A DNA stretch of 64,000 bases, from the NCBI RefSeq assembly GCF_000302535.1, contig NC_018708.1, positions 2,480,001 through 2,544,000 on the forward strand. The letters are read 5' to 3'. The position numbers were made by a program, and so were the translations under genes. This DNA is from Acidovorax sp. KKS102 (GTDB lineage: Bacteria > Pseudomonadota > Gammaproteobacteria > Burkholderiales > Burkholderiaceae_C). A model generated the notes under the pieces. The model saw only the letters and a program-made list of their open reading frames with translations, was not told the origin of the DNA and made no database searches. This document shows positions 50,305 through 59,400 of the stretch, piece after piece; within the stretch, counting starts at the first letter, position 1, and each line of letters opens with the position of its first letter.

Positions 50305-51231
50305 ATGGACCGTGCCGCTTTGGAAACGCTCCAGAGCTTTCTGGTAGGGCTCGACGCGCGCATGAAGCGCGCACACAAACGCGGCCAGGTGGCGCACTAC
50401 ATTCCGCAACTGGCCAGCGTTGATGTGCATCAGTTCGGGATCAGTGTGTGCCTGGCCAGTGGTGAGCAGCTGAGCGCGGGCGACGCTGCGACACCGTTTT
50501 CGATCCAGAGCATCTCAAAGGTCTTCTCACTGGCGATCGCATTGGGCCGTCACGGCGACCGGCTCTGGAAGCGGGTGGGCAAGGAACCATCTAACTACAC
50601 CTTCAACTCGGTCATTGAGCTTGAGCAGGAAGGCGGCAAACCGCGCAATCCTTTCGTCAATGCGGGTGCACTGGTCACCACCGACGCCATGCTTGATGCG
50701 CCCGACGCGTGCGGCGGACTCGACGAACTGATGGATTTCGTTCGCACGGCGGCTGGAGATGACCGGATCTCGATTGATGAACAGGTTGCCGCCTCGGAAT
50801 ACCGCACGGCCTACCGCAATTTCTCCCTGGCGTACTTTCTACGCTCGTGCGGCAATCTGCACACGGAATGCGAACGGCTTCTGCAGATTTACTGTCGCCA
50901 ATGCGCGATCGCGATGAACTGCCAGCAATTGGCCAGCGTCGGCCGGTTCCTGGCCGGCTTCGACTCCGCAGCCCACCTGCTGAGCCCAGCTCAGGCACGC
51001 AGTGTCAACGCCTTGATGCTGGTCGCGGGGCACTATGATGGTTCAGGCGACTTCGCCTATTCGGTCGGCTTCCCCGGCAAGAGTGGCGTCGGAGGCGGCA
51101 TTCTTGCCGTCGTTCCGGGACATGCATCGATCGCTGTCTGGTCTCCTGGCCTGAATGCGTTTGGCAATTCACTGCTCGGCACGCGCGCGCTGCAAGAGTT
51201 GTCAGAGTTCACTGGCTGGTCGGTGTTCTGA
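50305..51231 (+). CDS. glsA: Glutaminase A
   Basis: Converts glutamine to glutamate and ammonia; 308 residues, the usual GlsA length. The serine-type active site SxxK is S69-I-S-K72 in PFSIQSISKVFSLA. Other family marks are GKEPSNYTFNSVIELE, NPFVNAGALVTTD, and SVGFPGKSGVGGGI near residue 255. It begins 3 bases after the amidohydrolase stop, so it is translationally linked and is the last gene of the cassette. Its presence next to an N-acyl amino acid hydrolase suggests that glutamine is the released amino acid. Confidence 0.96.
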   Translation: MDRAALETLQSFLVGLDARMKRAHKRGQVAHYIPQLASVDVHQFGISVCLASGEQLSAGDAATPFSIQSISKVFSLAIALGRHGDRLWKRVGKEPSNYTFNSVIELEQEGGKPRNPFVNAGALVTTDAMLDAPDACGGLDELMDFVRTAAGDDRISIDEQVAASEYRTAYRNFSLAYFLRSCGNLHTECERLLQIYCRQCAIAMNCQQLASVGRFLAGFDSAAHLLSPAQARSVNALMLVAGHYDGSGDFAYSVGFPGKSGVGGGILAVVPGHASIAVWSPGLNAFGNSLLGTRALQELSEFTGWSVF

Positions 51232-51248
51232 GGTGCAGACTTTATCGT

Positions 51249-51557
51249 TTACCTCGACATGAACAGCCCCGGATTTTGAGCAGGCTGGTTGGTTTGAATG
51301 AAGGTCGGTGAGACTGCCTCGCCCGCCGATTGCCGCCAGACGGCTTGGAGCGCCGGCATGATCGGCCAGCCTGAGCAAGGCAATCCCAGCGACTCTGCGA
51401 TGACGTTGCACTCCACCTTGGCAAGGCACTCCTGAATCAAGGGAGGCCCGGCAAGACCGGCCCATGATGTTGCCGTTTGCGTCATCCCGGGTGGTCATGA
51501 CGACCGCCGGCCCGGATTCCAGCGGGTAAGAGCCTTGTTCAGAGCCAAGGGTTGCAT
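51249..51557 (-). pseudogene. Broken flavin reductase family gene
   Basis: Three frames together resemble a flavin reductase (PF01613-like). The first, after GGGAGGTCGCTTC and ATG at 51557, gives MQPLALNKALTRWNPG. The next frame gives SGPAVVMTTRDDANGNIMG, and the third SWAGLAGPPLIQECLAKVEC, then NPGLFMSR and a stop at 51249. The order and spacing of the P-V-V-x-T-T-R and P-L-I-x-E-C-x-A-x-L-E-C motifs fit the family. At least two frameshifts and internal loss have inactivated it. The good ribosome-binding site and start show that this was once a real gene. Confidence 0.65.
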
Positions 51558-51703
51558 GAAGCGACCTCCCATGCTCCTGCCAGGCAAGCGCGCTGGGGCC
51601 TGCCCGCAAAGTTCAAGATACGCCTGCTGGTGCAAAGCCCCCGGCGCTGCGCCACGGCTGCGACAATCCGGCCCTTGCACCCACCAGAGAGAAAGACCCT
51701 GCC

Positions 51704-52306
51704 ATGCTGCTTGACGCCGCCGAATCCCAACTCGTCCTGGTCGACTACCAGGAGCGCCTGATGCCCGCCATCTTTGAGGGCCCCGCCGTGCTGGCGAACG
51801 CCCGCCGCCTGGCCGAGATCGCCCGCATGCTGGACGTGCCCGTGTGGGGCACCGAGCAAAACCCCTCTCGCCTGGGCGCCAACGACGCCGCGCTGCGCGC
51901 CCTGTGCCAGAAGACCCTGGCCAAGATGCACTTCAGCGCCGCCGAAGAAGGCCTGGGCGAATGGCTTCGCCCCCCGGCCAAGCCCCAGGGTGGCAACGCA
52001 CGCAGCCTGCCCAAACACTTGCAAAAGCCCGCACCGCTGGCGGCAGAGCGCGGCACCATCGTCATTGCCGGGTGCGAAGCCCATGTCTGCCTGCTGCAGA
52101 CCGCGCTCGATTTGCTGGAGGATGAGTTTGAGGTGTGGGTGGTGACAGACGCTTGTGGCTCGCGGACCGAACGCAACCGCGACGCCGCCTTCGACCGCCT
52201 GGCCGGCGCAGGCGCCGAGCTGGTGACCACCGAGATGGTGGCGTTTGAATGGCTCGGCAGCTGCGAGCACCCGGCGTTCAAGGACGTGCTGGGGCTGATC
52301 AAATAA
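51704..52306 (+). CDS. Isochorismatase family cysteine hydrolase
   Basis: A 200-residue hydrolase. The N-terminal aspartate is in LVLVDYQERL (D14), a lysine is in TLAKMHFSA, and the catalytic cysteine is in IAGCEAHVCLLQTALDLL (C128-type position). These make the D-K-C triad of YcaC-like isochorismatase-family amidases. The substrate is unknown. The ATG has AGAGAGAAAGACC upstream. A repeat copy begins 3 bases after its stop. Confidence 0.88.
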   Translation: MLLDAAESQLVLVDYQERLMPAIFEGPAVLANARRLAEIARMLDVPVWGTEQNPSRLGANDAALRALCQKTLAKMHFSAAEEGLGEWLRPPAKPQGGNARSLPKHLQKPAPLAAERGTIVIAGCEAHVCLLQTALDLLEDEFEVWVVTDACGSRTERNRDAAFDRLAGAGAELVTTEMVAFEWLGSCEHPAFKDVLGLIK

Positions 52307-52308
52307 TC

Positions 52309-52370
52309 AGTTTTGAGCCAAATTGGCTGCTAGCGCTTGATATTCAAGCGCTGGCAGCTATCAAAATCAT
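52309..52370 (+). repeat. Dispersed repeat copy, best inverted-repeat form
   Basis: GCTGCTAGCGCTTGA is followed by TATTCAAGCGCTGGCAGC, so the two halves form a stem with one or two mismatches, flanked by TTTTGAGCC and ATCAAAATC. It lies between the hydrolase stop and the convergent chrA stop and could act as a terminator in either direction. Confidence 0.8.
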
Positions 52371-52391
52371 AGTGATTGGAGTGAGTTTCGG

Positions 52392-53744
52392 TCAGGCGAA
52401 GTAGGGCACGGCCACTTTGACCAGCAACCCCACCACCGCACAGCCGCCCAGCAGCGGCATGACGCCTAGCTTGAAGCGGAACAGCGCCACCAGCGCCCCC
52501 ACGGCGATGACGGCCGATACGGCGTCAAAGCGGCCGCCAAAGCCCTGCGGCCACAGCAGGTGGTAGGCAAAAAACAGCGCCAGGTTCAGGATCACGCCCA
52601 CCACAGCAGCCGTGATGGCCGACAGCGGCGCTGTGAATCCCAGCTTGCCGTGCGTGGCCTCCACCAGCGGGCCGCCCGCCAGGATAAAGATGAACGAGGG
52701 CAAAAAGGTCACAAAGGTCACGATCGTGGCCGCCGCCACGGCGCCTGCAAAGAGGGCGTCCGGCCCCCACACCTGCTGCAGCCAGCCGCCCACAAAACCC
52801 ACAAACGCCACCACCATGATCAGCGGGCCGGGCGTGGTCTCACCCAGGGCCAGTCCGTCAATCATCTGCGGGCCGCTGAGCCACTGGTAGTGCTCTACCG
52901 CGCCCTGGTACACATACGGCAGCACGGCGTACGCGCCCCCAAAGGTGAGCATGGCCGCCTTGGTGAAGAACCAGCCCATCTGCGTGAGCGTGCCTTGCCA
53001 GCCCTGCGTAGCCACCAGCAGGCCCATGGCCGCCAGCCACAGCCCCAGCCCTGCCAACAATACCTTGACCAGGTGGACGCGGGAGAAGCGCGCATGGGTG
53101 GGCGTTGGCGTGTCGTCATCGATCAGCGCCGGGCCATAGCCCTTGTGCGCGTTGGCATGGCCGCCCCCCAGCGCAAACACGGCGGGCCAGCGCTGCGCGC
53201 CAAAGTAGCCGATCAGCCCGGCCGCCAGCACGATGGCCGGGAAGGGCGTGTCGAACGCAAAGATGGCCACAAACGACGCGGCAGCAATGCCCCACATCCA
53301 GCCGTTCTTGAGCGCGCGGGTGCCGATGCGGTGCGCGGCATGCAACACCAGTGCCGTCACGGCAGGCTTGATGCCATAGAAGATGCCTGCCACCACGGGC
53401 ACATCGCCAAAACGCAGATACACCCACGACAGCCCGATCAGGATGAACAGCGAGGGCAGCACAAACAGCGCCCCCGCCACGATGCCGCCCCAGGTGCGGT
53501 GCATGAGCCAGCCGATGTAGGTGGCCAGCTGCTGCGCCTCGGGGCCAGGCAGCAGCATGCAGTAGTTGAGGGCGTGCAAAAAGCGGTTTTCGCTGATCCA
53601 GCGGCGGCGTTCCACCAATTCGGCGTGCATGATGGCGATCTGGCCTGCAGGCCCGCCGAAGCTGATGAACCCGAGCTTCAGCCAGAACAGAAAGGCGTCG
53701 CGGAACGGGACGGACGTGGGGGCAGGCGACGGTGCTGGGTGCAT
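52392..53744 (-). CDS. chrA: Chromate efflux transporter ChrA
   Basis: Inner-membrane exporter of chromate or a related oxyanion; 450 residues, the long two-domain (CHR) form. The first half has FWLKLGFISFGGPAGQIAIM and RFLHALNYCMLLPGPEAQQL; the second has AMLTFGGAYAVLPYVYQGAV and LALGETTPGPLIMVVAFVGF. Both halves hold about six hydrophobic segments. No chrB regulator lies next to it. It is divergent from prpE. Confidence 0.93.
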   Translation of the reverse strand: MHPAPSPAPTSVPFRDAFLFWLKLGFISFGGPAGQIAIMHAELVERRRWISENRFLHALNYCMLLPGPEAQQLATYIGWLMHRTWGGIVAGALFVLPSLFILIGLSWVYLRFGDVPVVAGIFYGIKPAVTALVLHAAHRIGTRALKNGWMWGIAAASFVAIFAFDTPFPAIVLAAGLIGYFGAQRWPAVFALGGGHANAHKGYGPALIDDDTPTPTHARFSRVHLVKVLLAGLGLWLAAMGLLVATQGWQGTLTQMGWFFTKAAMLTFGGAYAVLPYVYQGAVEHYQWLSGPQMIDGLALGETTPGPLIMVVAFVGFVGGWLQQVWGPDALFAGAVAAATIVTFVTFLPSFIFILAGGPLVEATHGKLGFTAPLSAITAAVVGVILNLALFFAYHLLWPQGFGGRFDAVSAVIAVGALVALFRFKLGVMPLLGGCAVVGLLVKVAVPYFA

Positions 53745-53930
53745 GGTCCGGGAGTGTGACAGGCCGGTATGACGTTTGCCGACATATCAATATGCCTGCT
53801 GCATCTGGAGCCATGGATGACGAGGCAGAGGGTTTGCTGCGTCAGTTTGCCGCAAGCCCGTCATGAATAATTATGAATTCAAAACCTGCTGTCTTGGCAG
53901 GGCGAGAGAGATGCCGAGGAGACACCCACA

Positions 53931-55832
53931 ATGACCGCACACAGCACCTACGCCGACTTCTACCGCCAGTCCATCGACCACCGCGACACCTTCTGGAGCG
54001 AGCAGGCGAAGCTGATCGACTGGAAGACGCCGCCCCAGCAGGTGTGCGACTACAGCAATCCGCCGTTTGCCAAATGGTTTGTGGGCGGCACCACCAACCT
54101 GTGCCATAACGCGGTAGACCGGCACCTGGCCACGCGAGCCAGCCAGGCGGCGCTGGTGGCGATCTCCACCGAAACCGACACCGAGCGCAGCTACAGCTTT
54201 GCCGAGCTGCACGCCGAGGTGCAGCGCATGGCGGCCGTGCTGCTGTCGCTGGGCGTGAAGAAGGGCGACCGCGTGCTCATCTACATGCCCATGATTGCCG
54301 AGGCCGCGTTTGCCATGCTGGCCTGCGTGCGCATTGGCGCGCTGCACTCGGTGGTGTTTGGCGGCTTTGCTTCGGGCTCGCTGGCCTCGCGCATCGAAGA
54401 CGCAGAGCCCGTGGCGGTGGTCAGCGCCGATGCAGGGTCGCGCGGCGGCAAGGTGGTGCCCTACAAGCCGCTGCTGGACGAGGCGATTGCGTTGTCCAAA
54501 CACAAGCCCACCGCCGTGCTGATGGTGAACCGGGGCCTGGCGCCCATGCACCTGCAGGCTGGCCGCGACCATGAGTGGGCACCTTTGCGCGAGCAGCACC
54601 TGCACACCGTGGTGGCTTGCGAGTGGGTGGAATCGACCCACCCCAGCTACACGCTGTACACCAGCGGCACCACCGGCAAGCCCAAGGGCGTGCAGCGCGA
54701 CACGGGCGGCTACACCGTGGCGCTGGCCGCGAGCATGAAGCACATCTTCGACGCCAAACCTGGCGAAACGTACTTCGCAACGAGCGACATCGGCTGGGTG
54801 GTGGGGCACAGCTACATCATCTATGGCCCGCTGATCGCCGGCATGACGACCATCATGTATGAAGGCCTGCCCACGCGGCCCGATGCAGGCGTGTGGTGGA
54901 GCATCGTCGAGAAGTACCGGGTTACGCACATGTTCTCGGCCCCCACGGCGGTGCGCGTGCTCAAGAAGCAGGACCCGGCTTACCTGGCGAAGTACAACGT
55001 GAAGAGCCTCAAGGCCTTGTGGCTGGCCGGTGAGCCGCTCGATGAACCGACGGCGCAGTGGATCAGCGACGCGCTCTCGGTGCCCATCATCGACAACTAC
55101 TGGCAGACCGAGACCGGCTGGCCCATCCTCACGCTGGCCAATGGCGTGGAGCCGCAGACCGCGCGCTTCGGCAGCCCGGGCAAGGCCATGTATGGCTACG
55201 ACGTCAAGCTGATCGACGAGGCCACGGGGCAGGAGCTGACCGGCCCGAACCAGAAGGGCGTGGTGGCCATCGAAGGCCCGCTGCCTCCCGGCTGCATGCA
55301 GACCGTGTGGCGCGACGACGCGCGCTTTGTGAACACGTACTGGAAGAGCATTCCCGGCCGGCTGATCTACAGCACGTTCGACTGGGGCATCCGCGATGCG
55401 GACGGCTACCACTTCATCCTGGGCCGCACCGACGACGTGATCAACGTGGCGGGCCATCGCCTGGGCACGCGCGAAATCGAGGAAAGCATTGCCTCCCACC
55501 CCAATATCGCCGAAGTGGCGGTGGTGGGCGTGGCCGACAGCCTCAAGGGCCAGGTGGCCATGGCGTTTGCCGTGGTGCGCGACGCCTCGGGCCTGACCGA
55601 TGACGCCGCACGCCTCAAGCTCGAAGGCGAGGTGATGAAGCAGGTGGATCACCAGCTGGGCGCCGTGGCGCGACCGTCGCGCGTGTACTTTGTGACCGTG
55701 CTGCCCAAGACCCGCAGCGGCAAGCTGCTGCGCCGCGCCCTGCAGGCCGTGGCCGAGCGGCGCGACCCGGGCGACCTCACGACGATGGAAGACCCGGCTG
55801 CGCTGCAGCAGGTGAAGGACCTGGTGGGCTGA
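53931..55832 (+). CDS. prpE: Propionate--CoA ligase
   Basis: Activates propionate to propionyl-CoA with ATP; 633 residues, as in other PrpE proteins. AMP-binding motifs are YTSGTTGKPKG (243-253), DNYWQTETGWP, and YSTFDWGIRDADGYHFILGR. The regulatory/catalytic lysine is K598 in PKTRSGKLLRR, a site acetylated in characterised enzymes. The ATG follows CGAGGAGACACCCACA. No prpBCD genes are near, so it may serve a general short-chain acyl-CoA role. A hairpin at 55848-55875 follows. Confidence 0.95.
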   Translation: MTAHSTYADFYRQSIDHRDTFWSEQAKLIDWKTPPQQVCDYSNPPFAKWFVGGTTNLCHNAVDRHLATRASQAALVAISTETDTERSYSFAELHAEVQRMAAVLLSLGVKKGDRVLIYMPMIAEAAFAMLACVRIGALHSVVFGGFASGSLASRIEDAEPVAVVSADAGSRGGKVVPYKPLLDEAIALSKHKPTAVLMVNRGLAPMHLQAGRDHEWAPLREQHLHTVVACEWVESTHPSYTLYTSGTTGKPKGVQRDTGGYTVALAASMKHIFDAKPGETYFATSDIGWVVGHSYIIYGPLIAGMTTIMYEGLPTRPDAGVWWSIVEKYRVTHMFSAPTAVRVLKKQDPAYLAKYNVKSLKALWLAGEPLDEPTAQWISDALSVPIIDNYWQTETGWPILTLANGVEPQTARFGSPGKAMYGYDVKLIDEATGQELTGPNQKGVVAIEGPLPPGCMQTVWRDDARFVNTYWKSIPGRLIYSTFDWGIRDADGYHFILGRTDDVINVAGHRLGTREIEESIASHPNIAEVAVVGVADSLKGQVAMAFAVVRDASGLTDDAARLKLEGEVMKQVDHQLGAVARPSRVYFVTVLPKTRSGKLLRRALQAVAERRDPGDLTTMEDPAALQQVKDLVG

Positions 55833-55847
55833 TTTCATCTCACCGCC

Positions 55848-55875
55848 GACCAGCAGGGTGGGCGCCGTGCTGGTC
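55848..55875. terminator. Hairpin GACCAGCA / TGCTGGTC between convergent prpE and GNAT genes
   Basis: A perfect 8-bp stem with a 12-base loop lies 15 bases after the prpE stop and 8 before the GNAT stop. No T run is present, so any terminator function is uncertain. Confidence 0.4.
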
Positions 55876-55883
55876 CTGCCGAG

Positions 55884-56330
55884 TCACTGCGGTGGCTTGG
55901 CCACAAACGCCTGCTTGCCGTGCCGGTCAAACCCCGCCTGCTCGTAAAAACGCTGGGTGTGTTCGTCCTTGCGGCCCGTCATCAGCATGACCTTGTAGCA
56001 GCGCTCCCGCCAGGCATGGGCCAGGGTGTGCTGCAGCAGCGCGTGCCCCCAGCCCTGATTGCGATGGGCCGAGTGCGTCACCACGTTCTCGATGACGCCA
56101 TAGGGGCGGCAGGCGCGCGTGAGGTTGGGGATGATGGTCAGAGTGCAGGACGCGACCAACAGGCCCTCATCCCACCCTCCAAAGTACCGAATGCGCGGGT
56201 TGGCGAGCGCCTCAGTCCATACGGCTTGCACCTCGGGTCCAGAGGGCAGCGGGTCGTCATGCTCGTGCAGATGGGTGTACAGGCCAAGCAGAGGGGCAAG
56301 GTCTTCGGCGCGGAGTTCGCGGATGTTCAA
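55884..56330 (-). CDS. GNAT family N-acetyltransferase
   Basis: A 148-residue single-domain acetyltransferase. The acetyl-CoA loop is HRNQGWGHALLQHTLAHAW (about 89-107), preceded by IENVVTHSAHR and followed by MTGRKDEHTQRFYEQAGFDR, the usual C-terminal part. The substrate is unknown. It is divergent from nothing obvious and ends convergently with prpE. Confidence 0.9.
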   Translation of the reverse strand: MNIRELRAEDLAPLLGLYTHLHEHDDPLPSGPEVQAVWTEALANPRIRYFGGWDEGLLVASCTLTIIPNLTRACRPYGVIENVVTHSAHRNQGWGHALLQHTLAHAWRERCYKVMLMTGRKDEHTQRFYEQAGFDRHGKQAFVAKPPQ

Positions 56331-56368
56331 GGCCAGCCTCCAGGGGACGACGAGAATGCTTGGTTACT

Positions 56369-56430
56369 ACCAAAACCATAGCTGTTAGCGCATATGGCAC
56401 TAGCGCTTGGCAACGATTTCAGTGTTTTTA
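56369..56430 (+). repeat. Dispersed repeat copy at the end of the GGDEF/EAL gene
   Basis: Contains CAAAACCATAGCTGTTAGCGC, then GGCACTAGCGCTTGGCAACG and ATTTCAGTGTTTTT. It lies between the GNAT start and the stop codon of the next gene, whose TAA it covers. Confidence 0.75.
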
Positions 56431-59400
56431 AATGGGCCGGTTGCGCTGCCACCCTGCAGGGGGCTGCCAATGGGGTGTCCAGCCGATGAAGTCCTCCAGC
56501 GGCATGGGCCGGGCGATGCAGTAGCCCTGCGCCTGCAAACAGCCCAGCTGCAGCAGCATCTGCCCCTGTTCGACGGTTTCCACCCCCTCGGCAATCACCC
56601 GGTAGCCGAACGAGCGGGCCAGGCCGATCACGCCCTGAACGATGGCCAGGTCGCCGGGGTCACCCATCATGCCGTGCACAAAGCTCTGGTCGATCTTGAG
56701 CGTGTCCATGGGCAGGCGGCGCAGGTAGGTCAGCGACGAGTAGCCGGTGCCAAAGTCGTCCAGTGCCACCGTCACGCCCATGGCGCGCAGGGCGTTCAGG
56801 GTGTCGGCCACGGCGCTCAGGTCGTACAGGGCAGCGCTTTCGGTGATCTCGATCTCGACCAGGTGCGCGGGCACGCGGGGGTGCCGCGCCAGGCAACCGG
56901 CAACCCAGTCGGCAAAGCCCGGCTGCTGCAGGTGCTGGGCGGCAATGTTGATGCTCAGCGGCATGGGCATGCCCCGATCCTGCAACTGCTCCAGCACCGT
57001 GAGTGCCGCCTCGGCCACCCATTCGCCAAAGCCGATCTCCAGATCGGTGCCCTCCAGCAGCGGCAAGAATTCGCCCGGTGGCACCAGGCCCCGCTCGGGG
57101 TGTAGCCAGCGCGAGAGCACTTCGGCGCCCACCACGGTGCCGCTGCGCATGTCCACCTTGGGTTGCAGGTACAGGGTGAACTGGGCTTGCGCCAGCGCCT
57201 CGCGCAGGTAGTGCCCCTGGGCGCGCAGCAGTTGCACGGCGCGCTCCTGGGCGGCGTCGAACTGGTGAAAACGGTTGCGCCCGGCCTGCTTGGCGGCATA
57301 CATGGCCTGGTCGGCATGGCGCAGCAGGGTGTCGGCGTCGGCGTCGTCCTGCGGGAAGATGGTGTAGCCAATGCTGGCCGTGACGACCACGCGCTCGGTG
57401 TCCAGCGTGTAAGGGGCCGAGACGCTTTCCATCACGCGGCCCAGAATGCGCTCGCAGTCGGCCACCGACTCCAGCCCGGGCATCAGGATCACGAACTCGT
57501 CGCCCCCCAGCCGGGCCACCGTGTCCGCCGGCTGCAGTGCGCGCGTGAGCCGGCCGCCCACCACCACCAGCAGGCGGTCGCCCGCGCCGTGGCCCAGGCG
57601 GTCGTTCACGGGCTTGAAACCGTCCAGGTCCAGGTAGGCCACGCCCAGCTGCTTGCCGGTGTCACGGGCCTGGGCCATGCATTCCTGCAGCTTGCGCGCC
57701 AGCAGCACGCGGTTGGGCAGGCCGGTGAGGGCGTCGTACAGCGCCAGGCGCTGCAGCATGACCTCTTGCTCGCGCTGTGGGGTCACGTCGATGGCCACAC
57801 CCAGCATGCGGGCTGGCCGGCCTTGCTCGTCAAAGCCGACGATCTTGCCCAGGTTGCGCACCCAGCGCACCGGTTCGCTCGGCTGGTTCAGCCGCCAGGT
57901 GGCGTCAAACGGGGTGCCCAGGTGGGCGGTGTGGCGCGCCAATTCCGCAGTGATGCGGTCGATGTCGTCTGGGGCGATGGCCGTGGTCCATTGCACGGCC
58001 GCCGTGGTGTCGCCGGTCGCCGCAAGCCCGCGCTTGGCGCGCCAGCGGCGGTCGCCTGTGACCAGGCCGGTCTGCAGGTCCCAGTCCCACAGGCCCAGCG
58101 ATGCGGCGGAGATGGTGAGCGACAGCAGGGCCTCGCGTTCACGCACCTGTACCTCGTTGCGCTTGCGGTCGGTGATGTCGTGCACCGAGAACAGCCAGCA
58201 GGGCTCGCCGTCGAACTCGGTGGCGCGCATCGATTGCAGCACGGTACGCCGGGGGCCATTGCGCACGTTCAGCGTCACTTCGTAGTCGCTAAGGTGGCCG
58301 GTCTGGCTGACTTGCTCCATCAGGCGTTGGCGGTCTTCGGCCGTGAAGATGCCCAGCTCCACGGCGGTGCGGCCAATGGCTTCCTCGCGGGGAATGCCCA
58401 GCATATCGACCCAGGCAGGGTTGATGTCCATATAGCGGCCGTCGCTGCGGTGCGACAGGCCCATGGGGTAGGGCATGAGGTGGAAGATGCGGGAGAAGCG
58501 CTCCTCAGACTGGCGCAGGCGCTGGTCGGCGCGCTTGGCCTCGTCGATGTCCTGCATCACGCCGCGCACCTTGACCACGCGGCCGTTCTCGATCACCGGT
58601 TCGCCGCTTGCGCGCACCCACAGCAGATGGCCGTCGGCGTGATAGACCTCCATCTCCATGCTCCACTCGGTGCGCGAACGGATGCTCTGGCGGAATTTTT
58701 CGCGCAGCGCCTCGCGGTACTGCGGGGCCACATGGCGGTCGATGTAGTCGCTGGGCGGCGGCTGGTTGGGGGACAGGCCGTGGATGTCAAAACACACGTC
58801 CGACCAGTACACCAGTCCGCGCCCGCGCTCGTCCTCCCACGCGCCCAGCCGGGCCAGGCGGCCGGCTTGCTGCAACTGGTGGTACAGCGCCCGAAGTTCG
58901 TCGCTGGTGCGTTGGGCTTCGGTCATGTCGTGGAAAACGAAAACAAAGCAGTTTTCGCCATTCACAAGCACAGAGCGTGCCGACATCAGGCCCGGCACCT
59001 GCACCCCTTTGCTTTGCGCGACCAGGGGCAGACGGTCCACCTTGCCCTCGCGCTGGTAGGTCTCCAGCAGCCGCTTGCGCTCGTGCTCGTTGGCCCAGAT
59101 GTGCAGCTCTGACGAGGTGCGGCCCAGAACCTCCTCGCGCGTGAAGCCCAACAGCTCGCAGAACGCGGGGTTCACGTCGATGTAGCACCCGTCGGCAATG
59201 CGGGTGATGCCCGCCGGGTCGGGCAGCGTTTGGTAGAAGGTGGTGTATTTGGCCTCGGCAGACTGCAGCGCCTCCTCGGCCTCGCGGTGGGCGGTGATGT
59301 CCACGTCCATGCCGATCAGGCTGGCCGGGCGGCCCTGGGCGTCGCGCTTGGCAACAGTGCCGCGCGACATCAGCCAGCGCCATTGGCCCTTTGCGTCCAT

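Noticed and set aside
53815..53930. A sigma-70 promoter for prpE around TTGCCG and the AT-rich ATGAATAATTATGAAT stretch
   Set aside because: Spacing between candidate -35 and -10 boxes does not fit well in any alignment; the AT-rich direct repeat is noted but not called.
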